Shown in pieces: positions 34,893 through 46,733 of a stretch of DNA of 64,000 bases. Source of the DNA: Kitagawia praeruptora (Eukaryota; Streptophyta; Magnoliopsida; Apiales; Apiaceae); assembly GCA_037693485.1 (NCBI GenBank), contig CM075348.1, positions 125,313,609-125,377,608 on the forward strand. The letters are read 5' to 3'. Each line of letters begins with the position of its first letter. The stretch's first letter is position 1. Below the pieces are notes generated by a model. It searched no databases and was not told the DNA's origin. It worked only from the letters and a program-made list of their open reading frames with translations. The position numbers and the translations under genes were made by a program.

Positions 34893-34987
34893 TGGGGGGG
34901 AGGGGAGAGCAGCAGTGGTTCGGGGAGGGGGGAGTGCAGGTGGTGCGTGGGGCACAGGTGGAGCTTGGGGGCGGGGGGAAGCTGGGG
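34893..34987. repeat. G-rich tract, reverse-orientation partner of the CACTA C-rich tract
   Basis: Runs of 3-8 G on the plus strand, followed by TTAATGAGGGG and a (TA)n tract. This order mirrors 29740-29700 of the complete CACTA, so the segment is probably part of inverted CACTA copy 2. A frame through it (Gly/Ala-rich) is a composition artefact. Confidence 0.75.
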
Positions 34988-35042
34988 TTGTTAATGAGGG
35001 GTGTTGTTTAATTAGTTGTGTGTGTATATATATATATATATA

Positions 35043-35428
35043 GGCTAGCGTTCAAATAGAAACCAACCTTAGAATAGAAACTAGAAACCTACACTAAATA
35101 AATTATATTTCATTTATTTTAATGGCCCCGCTAGGGGCACCTTCACAAAAAACTTATAAAATTCTTGGCTCTATTCAACAAAAATATAAAAAAAAATTAA
35201 AAAAAAATTAAAAAAGTTACTGTTCACGTGCCACGTCATCACGTGAACAGTAACTTTTTTAAAAAAAACTTTTTATTTTTTTAATTTTTTTATTGAATAG
35301 AGCCAATAATTTTAAACGTTTTTTTTATTGGGGTACCACTAATTTGGTCATTAGATTAGCTTGAAATATTTAATTTTGGTTTAGTTTCTAGTTTCTATTC
35401 TAAGTTAGTTTCTATTAGAACAAGACCC
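35043..35428. mobile_element. MITE A inserted in a (TA)n tract
   Basis: A 386-bp element with imperfect terminal inverted repeats of about 45 bp (AATAGAAACCAACCTTAGAA against AATAGAAACTAACTTAGAA). It is flanked on both sides by TA repeats (35024-35042 and 35429-35440). At its centre is a perfect 15-bp palindrome, arms 35216-35230 and 35240-35254 with a 9-nt loop. No coding capacity. Insertion into TA microsatellites recalls the rice Micron elements or Tc1/mariner-type MITEs; the superfamily is not settled. Confidence 0.78.
35216..35254. promoter_or_regulatory. ACGT-core palindrome with two G-boxes
   Basis: GTTACTGTTCACGTG, loop CCACGTCAT, CACGTGAACAGTAAC. Two CACGTG G-boxes and an ACGTCA core, both bZIP/bHLH target types in plants, lie within 21 bp. 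The stem could also form a hairpin. Regulatory activity is inference only. Confidence 0.55.
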
Positions 35429-35440
35429 TATATATATATA

Positions 35441-35995
35441 GGCAAGTGCTCAAATACAAACCATTCTTAAAATACAAACCTACAAACCAACACTAAATTA
35501 ATTATATTTCATCTATTCTAAGGTTTCCGCCAAGGGTACCTTCACAAAAAATGCTTAAAATAATTGGCTCTATCCAACAAAAAAAATAAAAAAATTTAAA
35601 AAAAAAAAAAAAATCTTGCCGTGGAAATGCGAAGCATTTAAGACAGTAAACGGATGAGTTAGGTAGTCATGAGGGCCGAAGGCTCTCGACACACCCGTCA
35701 ATCGTCTATTGCCTTTACCATTGATTGCCATTCCTTACAACTTTAGAATGATAAAGGCGCGAAGCGCCGTACAAGAAGGTGCGAAGCACCGTTAACCAGT
35801 GAAATCCACTGCCACGTCATCACGTGAACAGTGAATTTTTTTTTTATTTTTTATTTTTTTTGTTGGATAGAGCCAATTATTTTAAGCATTTTTTGTATTG
35901 GGGTACCCCTAGTTTGGTCATTAGATTAGCTTGAAATATTAGATTATGCTTGGTTTGTAGGTTTGTATTTTAAGGAGGTTTGTATTGGAGTAGCC

Positions 35996-35998
<3 letters not shown>
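35441..35998. mobile_element. MITE B, relative of MITE A with an extra 200-bp segment
   Basis: Terminal inverted repeats (CAAATACAAACCATTCTTAAAA against CCAATACAAACCTCCTTAAAA) and interior words (GGCTCTATCCAACAAA, GGGGTACCCC, TTTGGTCATTAGATTAGC) match MITE A. It lies between the TA tract shared with A and another at 35999-36027. The left palindrome arm present in A is replaced by a foreign segment at about 35614-35813; the right arm CACGTGAACAGTGAA survives. Confidence 0.78.
35614..35813. repeat. Segment with clustered GCGAAGC mini-hairpins
   Basis: This 200-bp segment is absent from MITE A and less AT-rich than its surroundings. It holds ATGCGAAGCAT (35627-35637), GGCGCGAAGCGCC (35756-35768) and GGTGCGAAGCACC (35778-35790). 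A related hairpin, GAGGGCCGAAGGCTCTC, is at 35671-35687. I do not recognise the family; it may be an independent small insertion. Confidence 0.7.
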
Positions 35999-36029
<31 letters not shown>

Positions 36030-36413
36030 ATAAATAATATATAAGTGTAGTTTAAATGAAGGGCTAGGATTCGTTTTTGTTTTTTAAATGAAAGGCTCAG
36101 ATTAGCTTACTCATCAATCCATGTGATATTAAATGGACCAATGAGAGACAGCAACGTAGATTGATAAATTCAACTATAATGAAAACACGGCTAAATTTGA
36201 CTGAATTCGGTCGAATTTAATATTTGGCCAAAATTCCGTTGAATTGATTATTTTAAAAAATTAATAAAAATTGGAATAAAGGCCAAAAAATTAAATAAAA
36301 TAGAAAAAAAATCAAATTTTTATTCAGAATTTATAATCACCAACGTAGTTGTACCACTAAATTTTATGTTCAAAAATAGGCATTTTTCCTATTTTATTTT
36401 ATATTTTAATTAA

Positions 36414-37704
36414 GACTAATTCGCACTTTGCATCCCATAACTTTCGCCCAATCTCACTTAGGATTCTGTACTTTTAACTGTAACAGTTTGCATCCTAAAC
36501 TTAGGAAACACTGTCAATCATCATCCCTTAATGTTAAATCAGACGTTAACGTTAATTTTCAGAGGGGTATTTTCAGTAATGAATATAAATTTCAGTTTGC
36601 ATCCCAAAATTTTGCTCGAATCTCACTTTAGATCTATAATTAATATTTTTTATTTTTATAATGATTACTATTATATTTTTTTGTAATTCACATTATCAAA
36701 AAATAATCTACTTATATTGTTCTTTATGTTGACTTTAAAATTTTAAAATTGAACCATTAATTAATTTGAGCTAGGTTATATAAAGTTTTGACGCATAAAC
36801 TTTATATTTATAGCTATATGTTATGCTCTAAATGTTCGATTTACAAAATTAAAAGTTTTTGTGTCAATTTTTTTTATAGTTTTTAACAAACGTTAATGAA
36901 TTCACCTCTTATTTTTTTATTATTGTAGTTTGATGGCTAAAATTTTTGTTGTTTGCACAAAAAATAATAGTTATTTTTATATAAAAGAGTTATTTTGTGT
37001 AAAAAATAATAGTTGAGCCATCAAAGTACAATAATTAAAAAGAAAAATTGAATTCATTAATGTTCGTTAAAACATTTTTACGAAATGAAATCATCTATTA
37101 AAAAAATAATAATTTAGTACATAAAAGATCAACAATTATAAAAGAGTCATTTTTGTGCAAAAAAAAAAATAGTAGTTGAGGTCATCAAACTGCAATTATG
37201 ACTTGTGAAATCATCACTAAATAAAATATTATTTTGTGAGTTTTGCGTGAGTTGTAAAATTTTGTAAATCGGACTTTTAGAGCACAAGATATAGCTAGAA
37301 TAAATGAATTATAAGTTTGTGCGTCAAAACTTTATATAACCTAGCTCAAATTAATTAATGGTCCAATTTTAAAATTTTAACGTCAATATAAAGAACAATA
37401 TAAGTAGATTATTTTTTGATAATGTGAATTACAAAGAAAATCTAATAGTAATCATTATAAAAATAAAAAAAATATTAATTATAGATCTAAAGTGAGATTT
37501 TAGCAAAATTCTGGGATGCAAACTGAAATTTATATTCATTACCGAAAATACCCCTCTGAAAATTAATGTTAACGTCTGATTTAACGTTAGGGGATGCTGA
37601 TTGAAAGCGTTTCCAAAGTTTAGGGTGCAAAATATTAAAGTTAAAAGTACAGAACCTTAACTGAGATTGGGCGAAAATTATGGGATGCAAAGTGCGAATT
37701 AGTC
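36414..37704. mobile_element. Mutator-like foldback element
   Basis: Long terminal inverted repeats of about 440 bp (36414-36855 and 37250-37704) begin GACTAATTCGCACTTTGCAT and its complement. The flanks are TTTAATTAA and TTTAATTTA, an 8-of-9 match to a 9-bp target duplication, as expected for Mutator-type elements. The centre holds further inverted repeats (AATAATAGTT, TTGATGGC). Mirror-image 67-codon frames at the two ends are products of the inverted repeat. No transposase. Confidence 0.82.
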
Positions 37705-37889
37705 TTTAATTTATTTTACAAACTAGTTAAAAATGGGGAAAAAATTAAAAAAAAATGGAAGATTAGTGAAAGTAGGGTAAGATTCATCTCACAAATAGTG
37801 AGTATGACTACTTTGGTGTGCATAAATTTTAAATTGAATTTTGAATTTTTTTAATATTTTTATTTAATTTTTTAATTTATTTTCCAAAT

Positions 37890-38771
37890 TAGTTGAACGT
37901 TAAATTACCAAACCAAATTAATTTAATTTTTTATGAAATTTTGGCAATAACATTAAAAATGATGGATTTTGACCACCACGTGGTTGGGTCATCGAGAAAT
38001 ATTTTTAAAAAAATCGAAACATTAAACCCTGAAAAATCCCTGTTTAGGGTTCTAGTCAACGTAGTAGTTGATCGTTAAATTACCAAACCAAATGAATTTT
38101 TTTTTTATGAAATTTCGGAAATAACATTAAAAAAGATAGATCTTAACCACCGTACGGTTGGGTCGTTGAGAAATATTTTTAAAAAAATTGAAACACTAAA
38201 CCCTTATGAAACCCTATTTAGGGGTTCTAGTCAACATACTAGTTGACCATTAAATTACCAAACCAAATTAATTTATTTTTATATGAAATTTTGGAAATAA
38301 CATTTAAAAGGATGTATATTGACCACCGTACGGTTGGGTCATCAAGAAATATTTTTAAAAAAATCGAAACACTAAATACTGACGAAACCCTGTTTAGGGG
38401 TTCTAGTCAACGTACTAGTTGACCATTAAATTACCAAACCAAATTAATTTAATTTTTTCTGAAATTTTGGAAATAACATTAAAAAGGATGGATCTTGACC
38501 ACCGTACGGTTGGGTCATCGAGAAATATTTTGAAAAAAATCGAAAAACTAAACCCTGACCAATCCCTATTTAGGGGTTCTAGTCAACGTAGTAGTTGACC
38601 GTTAAATTACAAAACCAAATTAATTTATTTTTTTATGAAATTTTGGAAATAACATTGAAAAGGATGGATCTTAACCACCGTATGGTTGGGTCATCGAGAA
38701 ATATTTTTAAAAAAATCGAAACACTAAATCCTGACGAATCCCTATTTAGGGGTTCTAGTCAACGTAGTAGT
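37890..38771. repeat. 175-bp tandem array (reverse orientation), interrupted
   Basis: Five units carry ACCGTACGGTTGGGTCATCG with minor changes, near 37977, 38150, 38325, 38502 and 38682. The sixth unit is cut by the Copia LTR at 38772 and resumes at 52109. Confidence 0.87.
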
Positions 38772-39372
38772 TGTTAGTGTAGGTGCCCTAGAGGCAATAC
38801 ATTGTTTCTTGAACAAACCTTTATGTCATTTTATTATTAAATAAACGTATTTATTATGACTTTAATTACTGCGATATATTTGTTAGCATAATAAGTGTCC
38901 TTAGAATCATGATACACATTGTATAGTTTAAGTACATGACTTGAACTTGAGATTATATAATATATCATATTCTTAAATGTCTCTAGTCAAAGTATTATTA
39001 TATAGGACAATGATAATATACAAATAGACTAGTATGTTGTTTGACAGATAACCACATCTCATTGGTTATAAGTATGGAGATACTAAAGTCAATACATAGG
39101 TACATGTAGGAGTACATGGTACTGGACAGACCCACAAGTGAGATTCTTCATGTTTAATAAAGTCATAAGAATGACTCACAGTAGTAATGGTGTAATGATC
39201 CTTTGACTTGAGATCATTATATTTCTATACGAGGATTAATATACTTTGACAACATTAAAAGTTACCTTTGACCGGGTGATGATTAAAGTGGACATCGGGT
39301 TTATCATGAGTCGTATGAGAAATATGAATGATAGATAAAGGATTTAACCCTCCTATAATTAGGAGAGATATT

Positions 39373-42300
39373 TGTAACGCCCCCAAATTCAGGGTCATCA
39401 GATTTGGTCGTTACGCGAAAAATCATCAAATAAATTCACCTGTTTAATAACACACTATCCCTTGTAATTATCCAAAATTGAAATATCATCTCTGTGACCC
39501 CAACTAACCAAGATCTTTTAGGTTATAGGGCTAGAAACAAGAATCCAAATTCCATTAAATAAAAAGTTTCTTCTTTACAACATTCTCTTTGATCAATCTT
39601 AAATCACTGGTATAACTTCGACAAGAAGTATACCAGGCCAACTAATCTAATACATAATAATAATTAGAGACCAAATATATAAAATAAGTCTTACTCTAGA
39701 TCCAGGACTCCCGAGTCAAGCCATCTTCAAAATAGCGTCTTCCTCTTCTATTTCTGAACTACGCGAATAAGTCACGCCGAACTACTTTACTGAAAAGTTA
39801 GAATTTAAAACAACAAGTATGAGCGAAAGAAATGCTCAGCAAGTATATAATAGAGTATACTAAAATACTTTTGAAAATAAAACTTTGAAGGTTTTACAAA
39901 TCCAACTTGAGGATGGTACCATTTTTGAAATATTTATAACGAAGATTTTTCAATAGGAAAGAGTTTTACCGAATTCAAGAAGGACTTCACCTCGACAGCT
40001 TTATAAAATGACTTTAATATTTATCTCAATAATTTGTATAGCGATTTTCGATAACACTTTGATAACTGAGCAACAGATGCTTCAGCTACTAAGAGACAAC
40101 ATTTAAGAAAATTCACGAAGATACATCAACTCTCAATTTAACAAACATTCAAGAAATTCTCAATTATTCATAATCTCCTTCTTGTCGGCTAAGTACTTAC
40201 ATACTTAGCTGCCAAACCGGCTTGACAATAATGAGTTGAATAAATAAGAAGATCTCAATTCATTCGCGATTTTAACCATCACTGTGCAACAAATGCTTCA
40301 GTAATAATTTGAATCTCGAATTTATTTAGAACAATTCAAAGGAAGATTCGACATTTGATTCTCAACAATAAAATATGATTTTTCAGAAGGAACAACCATT
40401 CAAGATTGGAACTACGATAAGACGCCACGAGCTAAGCTGGGTGATCAGCCCACGACAGAACTCCGAACCACATACACAATGTGATTCTCGATATAAAAGG
40501 ATCTTTAGGCACACACATGCCGTAATACGAATATGATAGGGAGACCGGTGCCTCGGTCAAAAAAGGGCGTTCCAATATGATAAGGATATTCGAACGAAAG
40601 GGATTCACATTCCCAACAGATATTAAAACGTATCATAATCATGAAAGATATGAAAAATAGTTTTTATAGGGGTAAAGAGCAATTTTAAATTTTCATAACA
40701 CAATGGGTAAAAATACATGCTTGCGATAAGTTGAAAGCAGTTATAAAACTGATTTAAATGACTTGAATGATTTCTCGCGAATTTACGAGTTTAAATAAGG
40801 CATTTGCAAAATTTTCATTTTTTTAAGAAAGCATAATATTTTAAAAGCATGCATACTCTGAACGAAAGAGTACGGTTAGTAGACTTGCCTTATGTCCTAG
40901 CTAATAAGTACGCTTGACGATTTAGAGAGAACATTCCTTCGTTTGTCCCACGTGTCCAATCCTCTGATTTAATCCTCTTTCGATTCGATACACTTGCGGT
41001 TGCCACGAACCTGGTTCACCGAGATCGAACTCGCACGTCGTTTCTACAGTTAACACAAGACGGTACTTCAGTTTTCGAAATGACTCTACGGTCTATCGAC
41101 ACTAGCACGCCACTCTAACACATCTAACTTAATCACAAATATTTCATAAAAGACGGAAATGTCCCTTTTTAAAGTGGACACTTCCCGATGTATTAAACAC
41201 ATCACAACAACCATCAAATCAACCAAATCAACATACAATAACTTTATAACATATAAGGGTTTATGCCCGACAATCTCTAATCACACATCACTCTCAATTA
41301 ACAAATTAATTCTCGTTCGTAATCCTTATCGATAACCGAGAATAGACGTAGACACTAATATCAATTAAGTAGCGACAATCCTTATAATCGTTATCACGTA
41401 ATCACATAAACATAAAGGGACTCTTAGTCGTTAGATTAGAGTCGCAACATTTTAATTAATAAATTAAATGCAGCTCTAAACTCAAATAAAAATCTGGACC
41501 GGATAGTGTGTCACTACGACGACCACTATCGGCTAACCATTTTAACAAGTACCATATATTAACATTAATAGATATCCACCTTCTAACCAAGTCAATCACA
41601 ATCAGATACATTTGCAACTCAAAAATATTAATCATCACATTTGAGCATATAAGATGTTATTGACCAAAAACTCAAGTCCATATTGCATACTTAAACAAAA
41701 CATTCAAATAGATTTCCATGTTTTAATAATATTTAATAAATTGAACAAATCCATACTTTAACACGAAGCCTTTTTCTAATACCATATCGAATGCTATATC
41801 TACCTAACATAAAATATTTAGTTTGAAATGATCATTTTAACTAGGCCAAGTACCAACCCAAACTTAATAGAAACTGTTTTGTAAAATCTGCGCAACTTGC
41901 ACTCTAATAATCCTCATAAATAGGAAAACCATCATTTGGCTACAAAACCTCTTTTATTGCAAACCTGAACATTATAAATTTCTCTCATAAAAACGTTGAA
42001 GTGAAACTATCAGTTTAGCTAGGTCAAGTAACAAGCCAAAGTTGGTTTAAAAAACAAAGTTGTCGGTTTTGTAAATTGATAAATCAAGATTTTTACTTAC
42101 AATTTTTATGGGATCACCCTGAACCATCCCTCTAGTAACCATAAAAATTTCGGCTTCAAACATAAGGTTTAAGTGGGTGAAATATGGTTCCAAAATCAGT
42201 AACCCGAGAGGTTACTCTGTTCTGCGCAGGTTTTACTAAAACATCGTTTTCACCTAGATCGTTAACTCAAATGACACACCGTTTTCTTCTACACAAAATA

Positions 42301-43761
42301 GAATCCAAATAGAACAATTTTCATCAAATGACCACTGCCCAGAACAGGACATAACTGTCTCGAATAAACAGAGTAAAACAGGACAGTTGCTGGAAATTTC
42401 TTGACAACTAGTATAACTTATTAAATCGAGTAAGCACCTTCTTATCATATGACATGCAACTGGATTCCTTTCACAAGAATCAATTCAACAAGCAATATCA
42501 AGTAGTAACTCCTCACAATCAAGCCCACCGGATCTCGTATTGATCATCTCCGGTGGAGAAGGGTTCGGTGGTGGCCAAGAATCGGCACCTCAACCTACTT
42601 CACCTCTAAATCTTGAATCACTTACAAACCATCAATTAACAACATCATCTAAGCTCATATTTAGCATTGCATGTAAGTTTTGAATCATCTCCCTCATATA
42701 CACACACACACCGAATATACCTACACACATGCAACCATCAAAACTTCAAAATAAACTCAACCCATTGACATTTAGTACCTAAACCACCATAATCTAACAA
42801 GAAATCAAATAAAAACTAGCTTTAGAGATTGAAAATGGAAGAAGAAATGGGGGAGAGGATTCGGAAGTGAGGGAGAGAGTGAGGGGAGAGCCGAGAGTGA
42901 TGAGCGAATTAGAGAAAATAGAAATAATTTTTTTTGTGTTTTTGGTTCTATTATTCTCCTAATGCCACTTGGCTTGCATGCAAGATTAACAATGGTGACT
43001 CATCTTCTCCATACTCCCAGCACACGACATGTGTCTACATGCAAAAATCTGATCATAATAGCTTGCCACGTGTCCTCCTAATCGATTAATCACATTTCGT
43101 TTCGTTTTAATGCTGAAAATAACGATATAATAATTACTCGAAATATCCTTTACAAATCATGAAAAATTTATCTGAGCATTATAATATTATAAAACTATTG
43201 TAAATAAAATTTCAGAATTTTTAAACCATTTTTGGATTTATTACGAATTTTAGAAGAAAAATCAATATTAAATAATTTAAAAATCGAATTTCTACAAAAA
43301 TAATATTTTTATATTTTTGAAAAGTCCTAAAAATAATTATTTATCATTAGGAAGCATTGAAAAGAATTTTTCAAAACAATTTTGTATTTTTCATAAATAT
43401 TTTTCTAAAATCTCATTTTTACGAATTTCATAAATAATTAAGAAGTGGTTATAATAACAACGACAAACACAACCACACGGTTCAGACAGGTATAGATAAC
43501 ACGTTTAAGTCATATATCCATATCTATTCAATTCAGATGACTCACATAATCACTTAGGCAGTTAAGTCACATTGACTTAATTCACAAAATTTAAAACGAA
43601 CCTATTTTCCACTTAATCATACACAAATAGCTTTTAATCACATAAACGCTTCACAATCGAATAAATATTATAATATAATAATTAACTATTCTCTTCTTTC
43701 ATCAATTCTATCGGTCGACGTAATAATAATAAATTTTATTTTGAAAATTCGGGTTGTTATA
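39373..43761 (-). repeat. 3' LTR of the LARD
   Basis: It begins TGTAACG and ends GTTATA on the plus strand. Nearly identical to 46734-51150, apart from scattered substitutions and lack of a 26-27 bp segment present in the other copy. Its 60- and 64-codon frames recur in the other LTR and have no recognisable domain. Confidence 0.93.
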
Positions 43762-43776
43762 GCATTCCCCCCTTAA
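43762..43776 (-). other. Polypurine tract of the LARD
   Basis: The minus strand reads TTTTAAGGGGGGAATGC and then the LTR. Position and composition fit the plus-strand primer. Confidence 0.85.
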
Positions 43777-46718
43777 AAGGATTCCGTCCTCGGAATCAAC
43801 AAAAGAAAGAACGGGTTCCAAGATGCATCGCTTTCCTTCGACTGAAATTCCCAAGGCCTACGGAAATTCCCGCAACTTCGTTATCTCACGACTCAGACGA
43901 TTTGGTACATACATCTCAAGTTTTCCATATCCATAGTGCTTCGGTTTAAACTTGTGAAAGAATATCGAGAAGTCCCTAATCGCCAGGATTCCACTTTTAA
44001 CGTACAATGTCGATCGAGGAGCCTATTAACCGGAAGATCTCGATTTATTCCTCATTCAACTGTTTACCAAGCAATAGCGCTAGAACACGAACACCATGTC
44101 GCCACTCGCTAAGACACAAAAGAATAATGAAAATAACTGAAACGATGGAATCCTTGAAATAAAAGAGATTCCTTATCAATCTAAATGTCACACAATGTGA
44201 TCAAGATTAAAAAGTTTTAGACAACCATTAACGGTTACAAAAAAATAACTGAGAGATCAATATGATCTAAGAATTCAACGTTGTGTGTCTTAGTTAAGAC
44301 ATTATTAAAGGTAATCAGCCTTCTTGTAATGCATAACACACAAGTGATGGCATCCCATCCAACTTCTATCAGACAGACAGATAGTCCTTGTGTCCCCTAT
44401 AATATAGGGTTGTTGGTCTCAGTCAGAATAAAGAATTTTGAAAAGAAATTTCTGGTTAAACAAATAGATATCATCTTACAACAAGAAACTTTCCAACGCA
44501 CACCTTGGACAAAACTAAGTAAATTTCAAAGGTGTTTTCCCCGAAAGAAAGATTTAACGGAAGAGGATACTAGCACATGACGAGCAAGTAGTGCTGTACC
44601 ACGAATAATTTTATCCACCACTAGAAAAATTAAGGCGGAAGTTCGATTTGAATCAACCTATCCGGGCCTCAGAAAAAAAACTTGAAGAAAATAAGTATCA
44701 TGACGACCCTTGACACAATCGAAACCCAACATTCGGGTGAATACAAGTTTAAAAGAACTATAACATAGAAGACGAAAAATATCTTCTAACACAATCCTCC
44801 AGTGAATGAGTATCAAATAAATTATGGATGAAAAATAATATAGCCCCGATCTCCACAGATGCATCCTCTGTCGGCTCCTCTAGTGAATGATTGATCAATT
44901 CTAAACTCTCTTCGCAACATCTTAAGATTCACGATACCCTACGCCGATAGCAACTCGTACTAGTCCCTAAAGATTCCGTAACATACATCTACAACCGCGA
45001 TAAATTCGATCCCGTTCATCCTAATCATCTCAAGTGAGCACGTCATCTCGACTCGTAATAGCCTCTTCTTTAATTCCTGGAATTTTCTTGGTCATCACGT
45101 CCCCGCCCACGTAAAGATGTATTATACAGTCCAACCCACAATAAATACTAAACTCTTCTTGCTCCGCCCCGTAGATCAAAGGATCCCACTTGATTACACA
45201 ATGTCTCTCTATAATCAGTGTTATTGCAACAAAATATCTTAAATTACATGTCGGTTAACACTTTGCAAAGGTAAGCACTATTGTCAGGGTTCTAAGGCGT
45301 ACACTTCAGCATAATAGAACTAAATTGTATCAAAATAACTCTAGACCTTCCTCTTGTTCCTTTTTGGCTTTTACCCGAAAGATTCATTGTTCTCGCCTTT
45401 GAATGTTAGGAATACTATCATAATAACAAAAGGTGAGCACGTAATATACTCGGCAAGTTCATCTCCCAAATCTTATTCCAGGAAAATTTATAACACGACG
45501 TTGACAAGAGATAATGTTTGAACAAATAGGAAACTCGTATACTATTTAATCATGAAAGTATAATCTTCTCAAATTTTTTTTTTTTTTGCGAGAATAATTT
45601 ATTTATTTTTTTAATAAAAATCTCTGACAACTCAAGGAATTCAACTTCTCAAAATTTTGTGAGAATATAAAATTTATCAAAATCTCTGAATAAAAGGAGT
45701 TGGAATTTAAAAGATTGAGATACTGGTCTTCCGCCTTCACGATACCCCACAGCGCGATCAAACGCCGTGTCTCAAGTACCGCACACCCGTGATACCCCAT
45801 AGTAGGTTACTACTATGTCTCAAGTACCACTATGTCATTGTGCTAGCATAAAATGGGTTATCATTTTCAACCCTGGCAACTATAGTGCTTAAAATATACT
45901 TGTTCCCGTATAACCGTACACAAGTTTCTCTCTCTACCATGGGCCTCTTTCCCATGTTGACCAGTAAGAATACAGAATTCCCGAATATTTTGTAACAAAT
46001 AATTTGAGATAAACTTTCCAGAAAATAATTGATTGACCTAGCAGAAGGCCAGTCTCATAGAAATGTGCCACCAGTCCGAGAATTGAACTGATGTGAACTC
46101 CAATAAAATACCATTATTTGATTGACACGGACGATGTGTCAATCCCTGACAAGATAGGTAACCATCTCGAAATAATGAGAGTGGTTAAAATAACAAATTA
46201 TCATGAGTTGTCCCGAACAATGAGCACAACTCGAATATTTATAAATCCAATAAAGATAACCATCTCGAGATAATGAGAGTGGTTAAAATAACAAACTATC
46301 ATGAGTCGTCCCGAACAATGAGCACAACTCGAATATTTATAAATTCGATATACATAATCGGTGTACGTTCAAATTATTTCACCAAAAATTTTCACCATAA
46401 ACAAAATCTTTTGTGAAAAATAACATTCTCAGAATTCTCATAAATTCTTTAGGAGATAAGGGAGATAATGAACTTGCCTCAGTCTTTGTGCTTGCTCAAA
46501 CCGCGTAAGACTTACTCTCTGAAATTTCGTAGTAGACATCAACAGTCTCAAGGTGTTTTATCCAATTTAGTGCAACCATCTTACGCGAGCACTCAAATCT
46601 ACCTTACTAATTGGTACTATATCCAATAGTCCAACACGAACTCTATATGAGCTCCAACGTTCCTCACTTAACTATACACACTCCTACACCCTCTCGTTTC
46701 TAGTGTACTATAACCTTC
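43777..46718 (-). other. Non-coding interior of the LARD
   Basis: Both strands lack a frame above 100 codons, and I find no protease, reverse transcriptase, RNase H, integrase or zinc knuckle motif. A frame at 44281-44580 shows no family. Short repeats occur near 45735-45850 (GATACCCCA and TGTCTCAAGTACC, each twice) and a 98-bp tandem duplication lies at about 46160-46357. The interior probably supplies packaging and priming signals only. Confidence 0.8.
46160..46357. repeat. 98-bp tandem duplication in the LARD interior
   Basis: Two adjacent units share CCATCTCGAAATAATGAGAG, ATCATGAGTTGTCCCGAACA and GAGCACAACTCGAATATT with a few substitutions. It is close to the primer binding site, where packaging signals are expected. 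Confidence 0.85.
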
Positions 46719-46730
46719 GCTCTGATACCA
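46719..46730 (-). other. Primer binding site of the LARD (initiator tRNA-Met type)
   Basis: The minus strand reads TGGTATCAGAGC, an exact match to the usual plant site, three bases from the 5' LTR. Confidence 0.92.
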
Positions 46731-46733
46731 TTC

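Larger units (their letters stand above)
36028..38771. mobile_element. CACTA copy 2, inverted and fragmented
   Basis: From about 36045 the sequence is the reverse complement of the complete CACTA's 29680-28000 region: the AATGGACCAATGAGAGACAG word, a remnant CGACCGAATTC stretch near 36210, the 163-bp repeat relatives, then 175-bp units from 37890 onward. A Mutator-like element interrupts it at 36414-37704 and a Copia LTR at 38772. The next part of the same array resumes at 52109. Its own termini are not visible; the G-rich segment at 34893-34987 is probably its outermost surviving part. Confidence 0.82.

Noticed and set aside
34831..35043. Gly/Ala-rich 70-codon frame
   Set aside because: It is produced by a GA microsatellite, G-rich tract and TA repeat; no start context or domain.
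36428..37690. Two nearly identical 67-codon frames in opposite orientation
   Set aside because: They are the two arms of the Mutator-like inverted repeat, with no known domain.
41456..42448. Small frames at 41456-41638 and 42254-42448, repeated at 48817-48999 and 49641-49835
   Set aside because: They lie in the LARD LTRs, recur through LTR identity and show no protein family.
43762..46733. Possible autonomous element because of intact primer site and purine tract
   Set aside because: No reverse transcriptase, integrase, protease or zinc knuckle motif is visible on either strand, so it is treated as non-autonomous.
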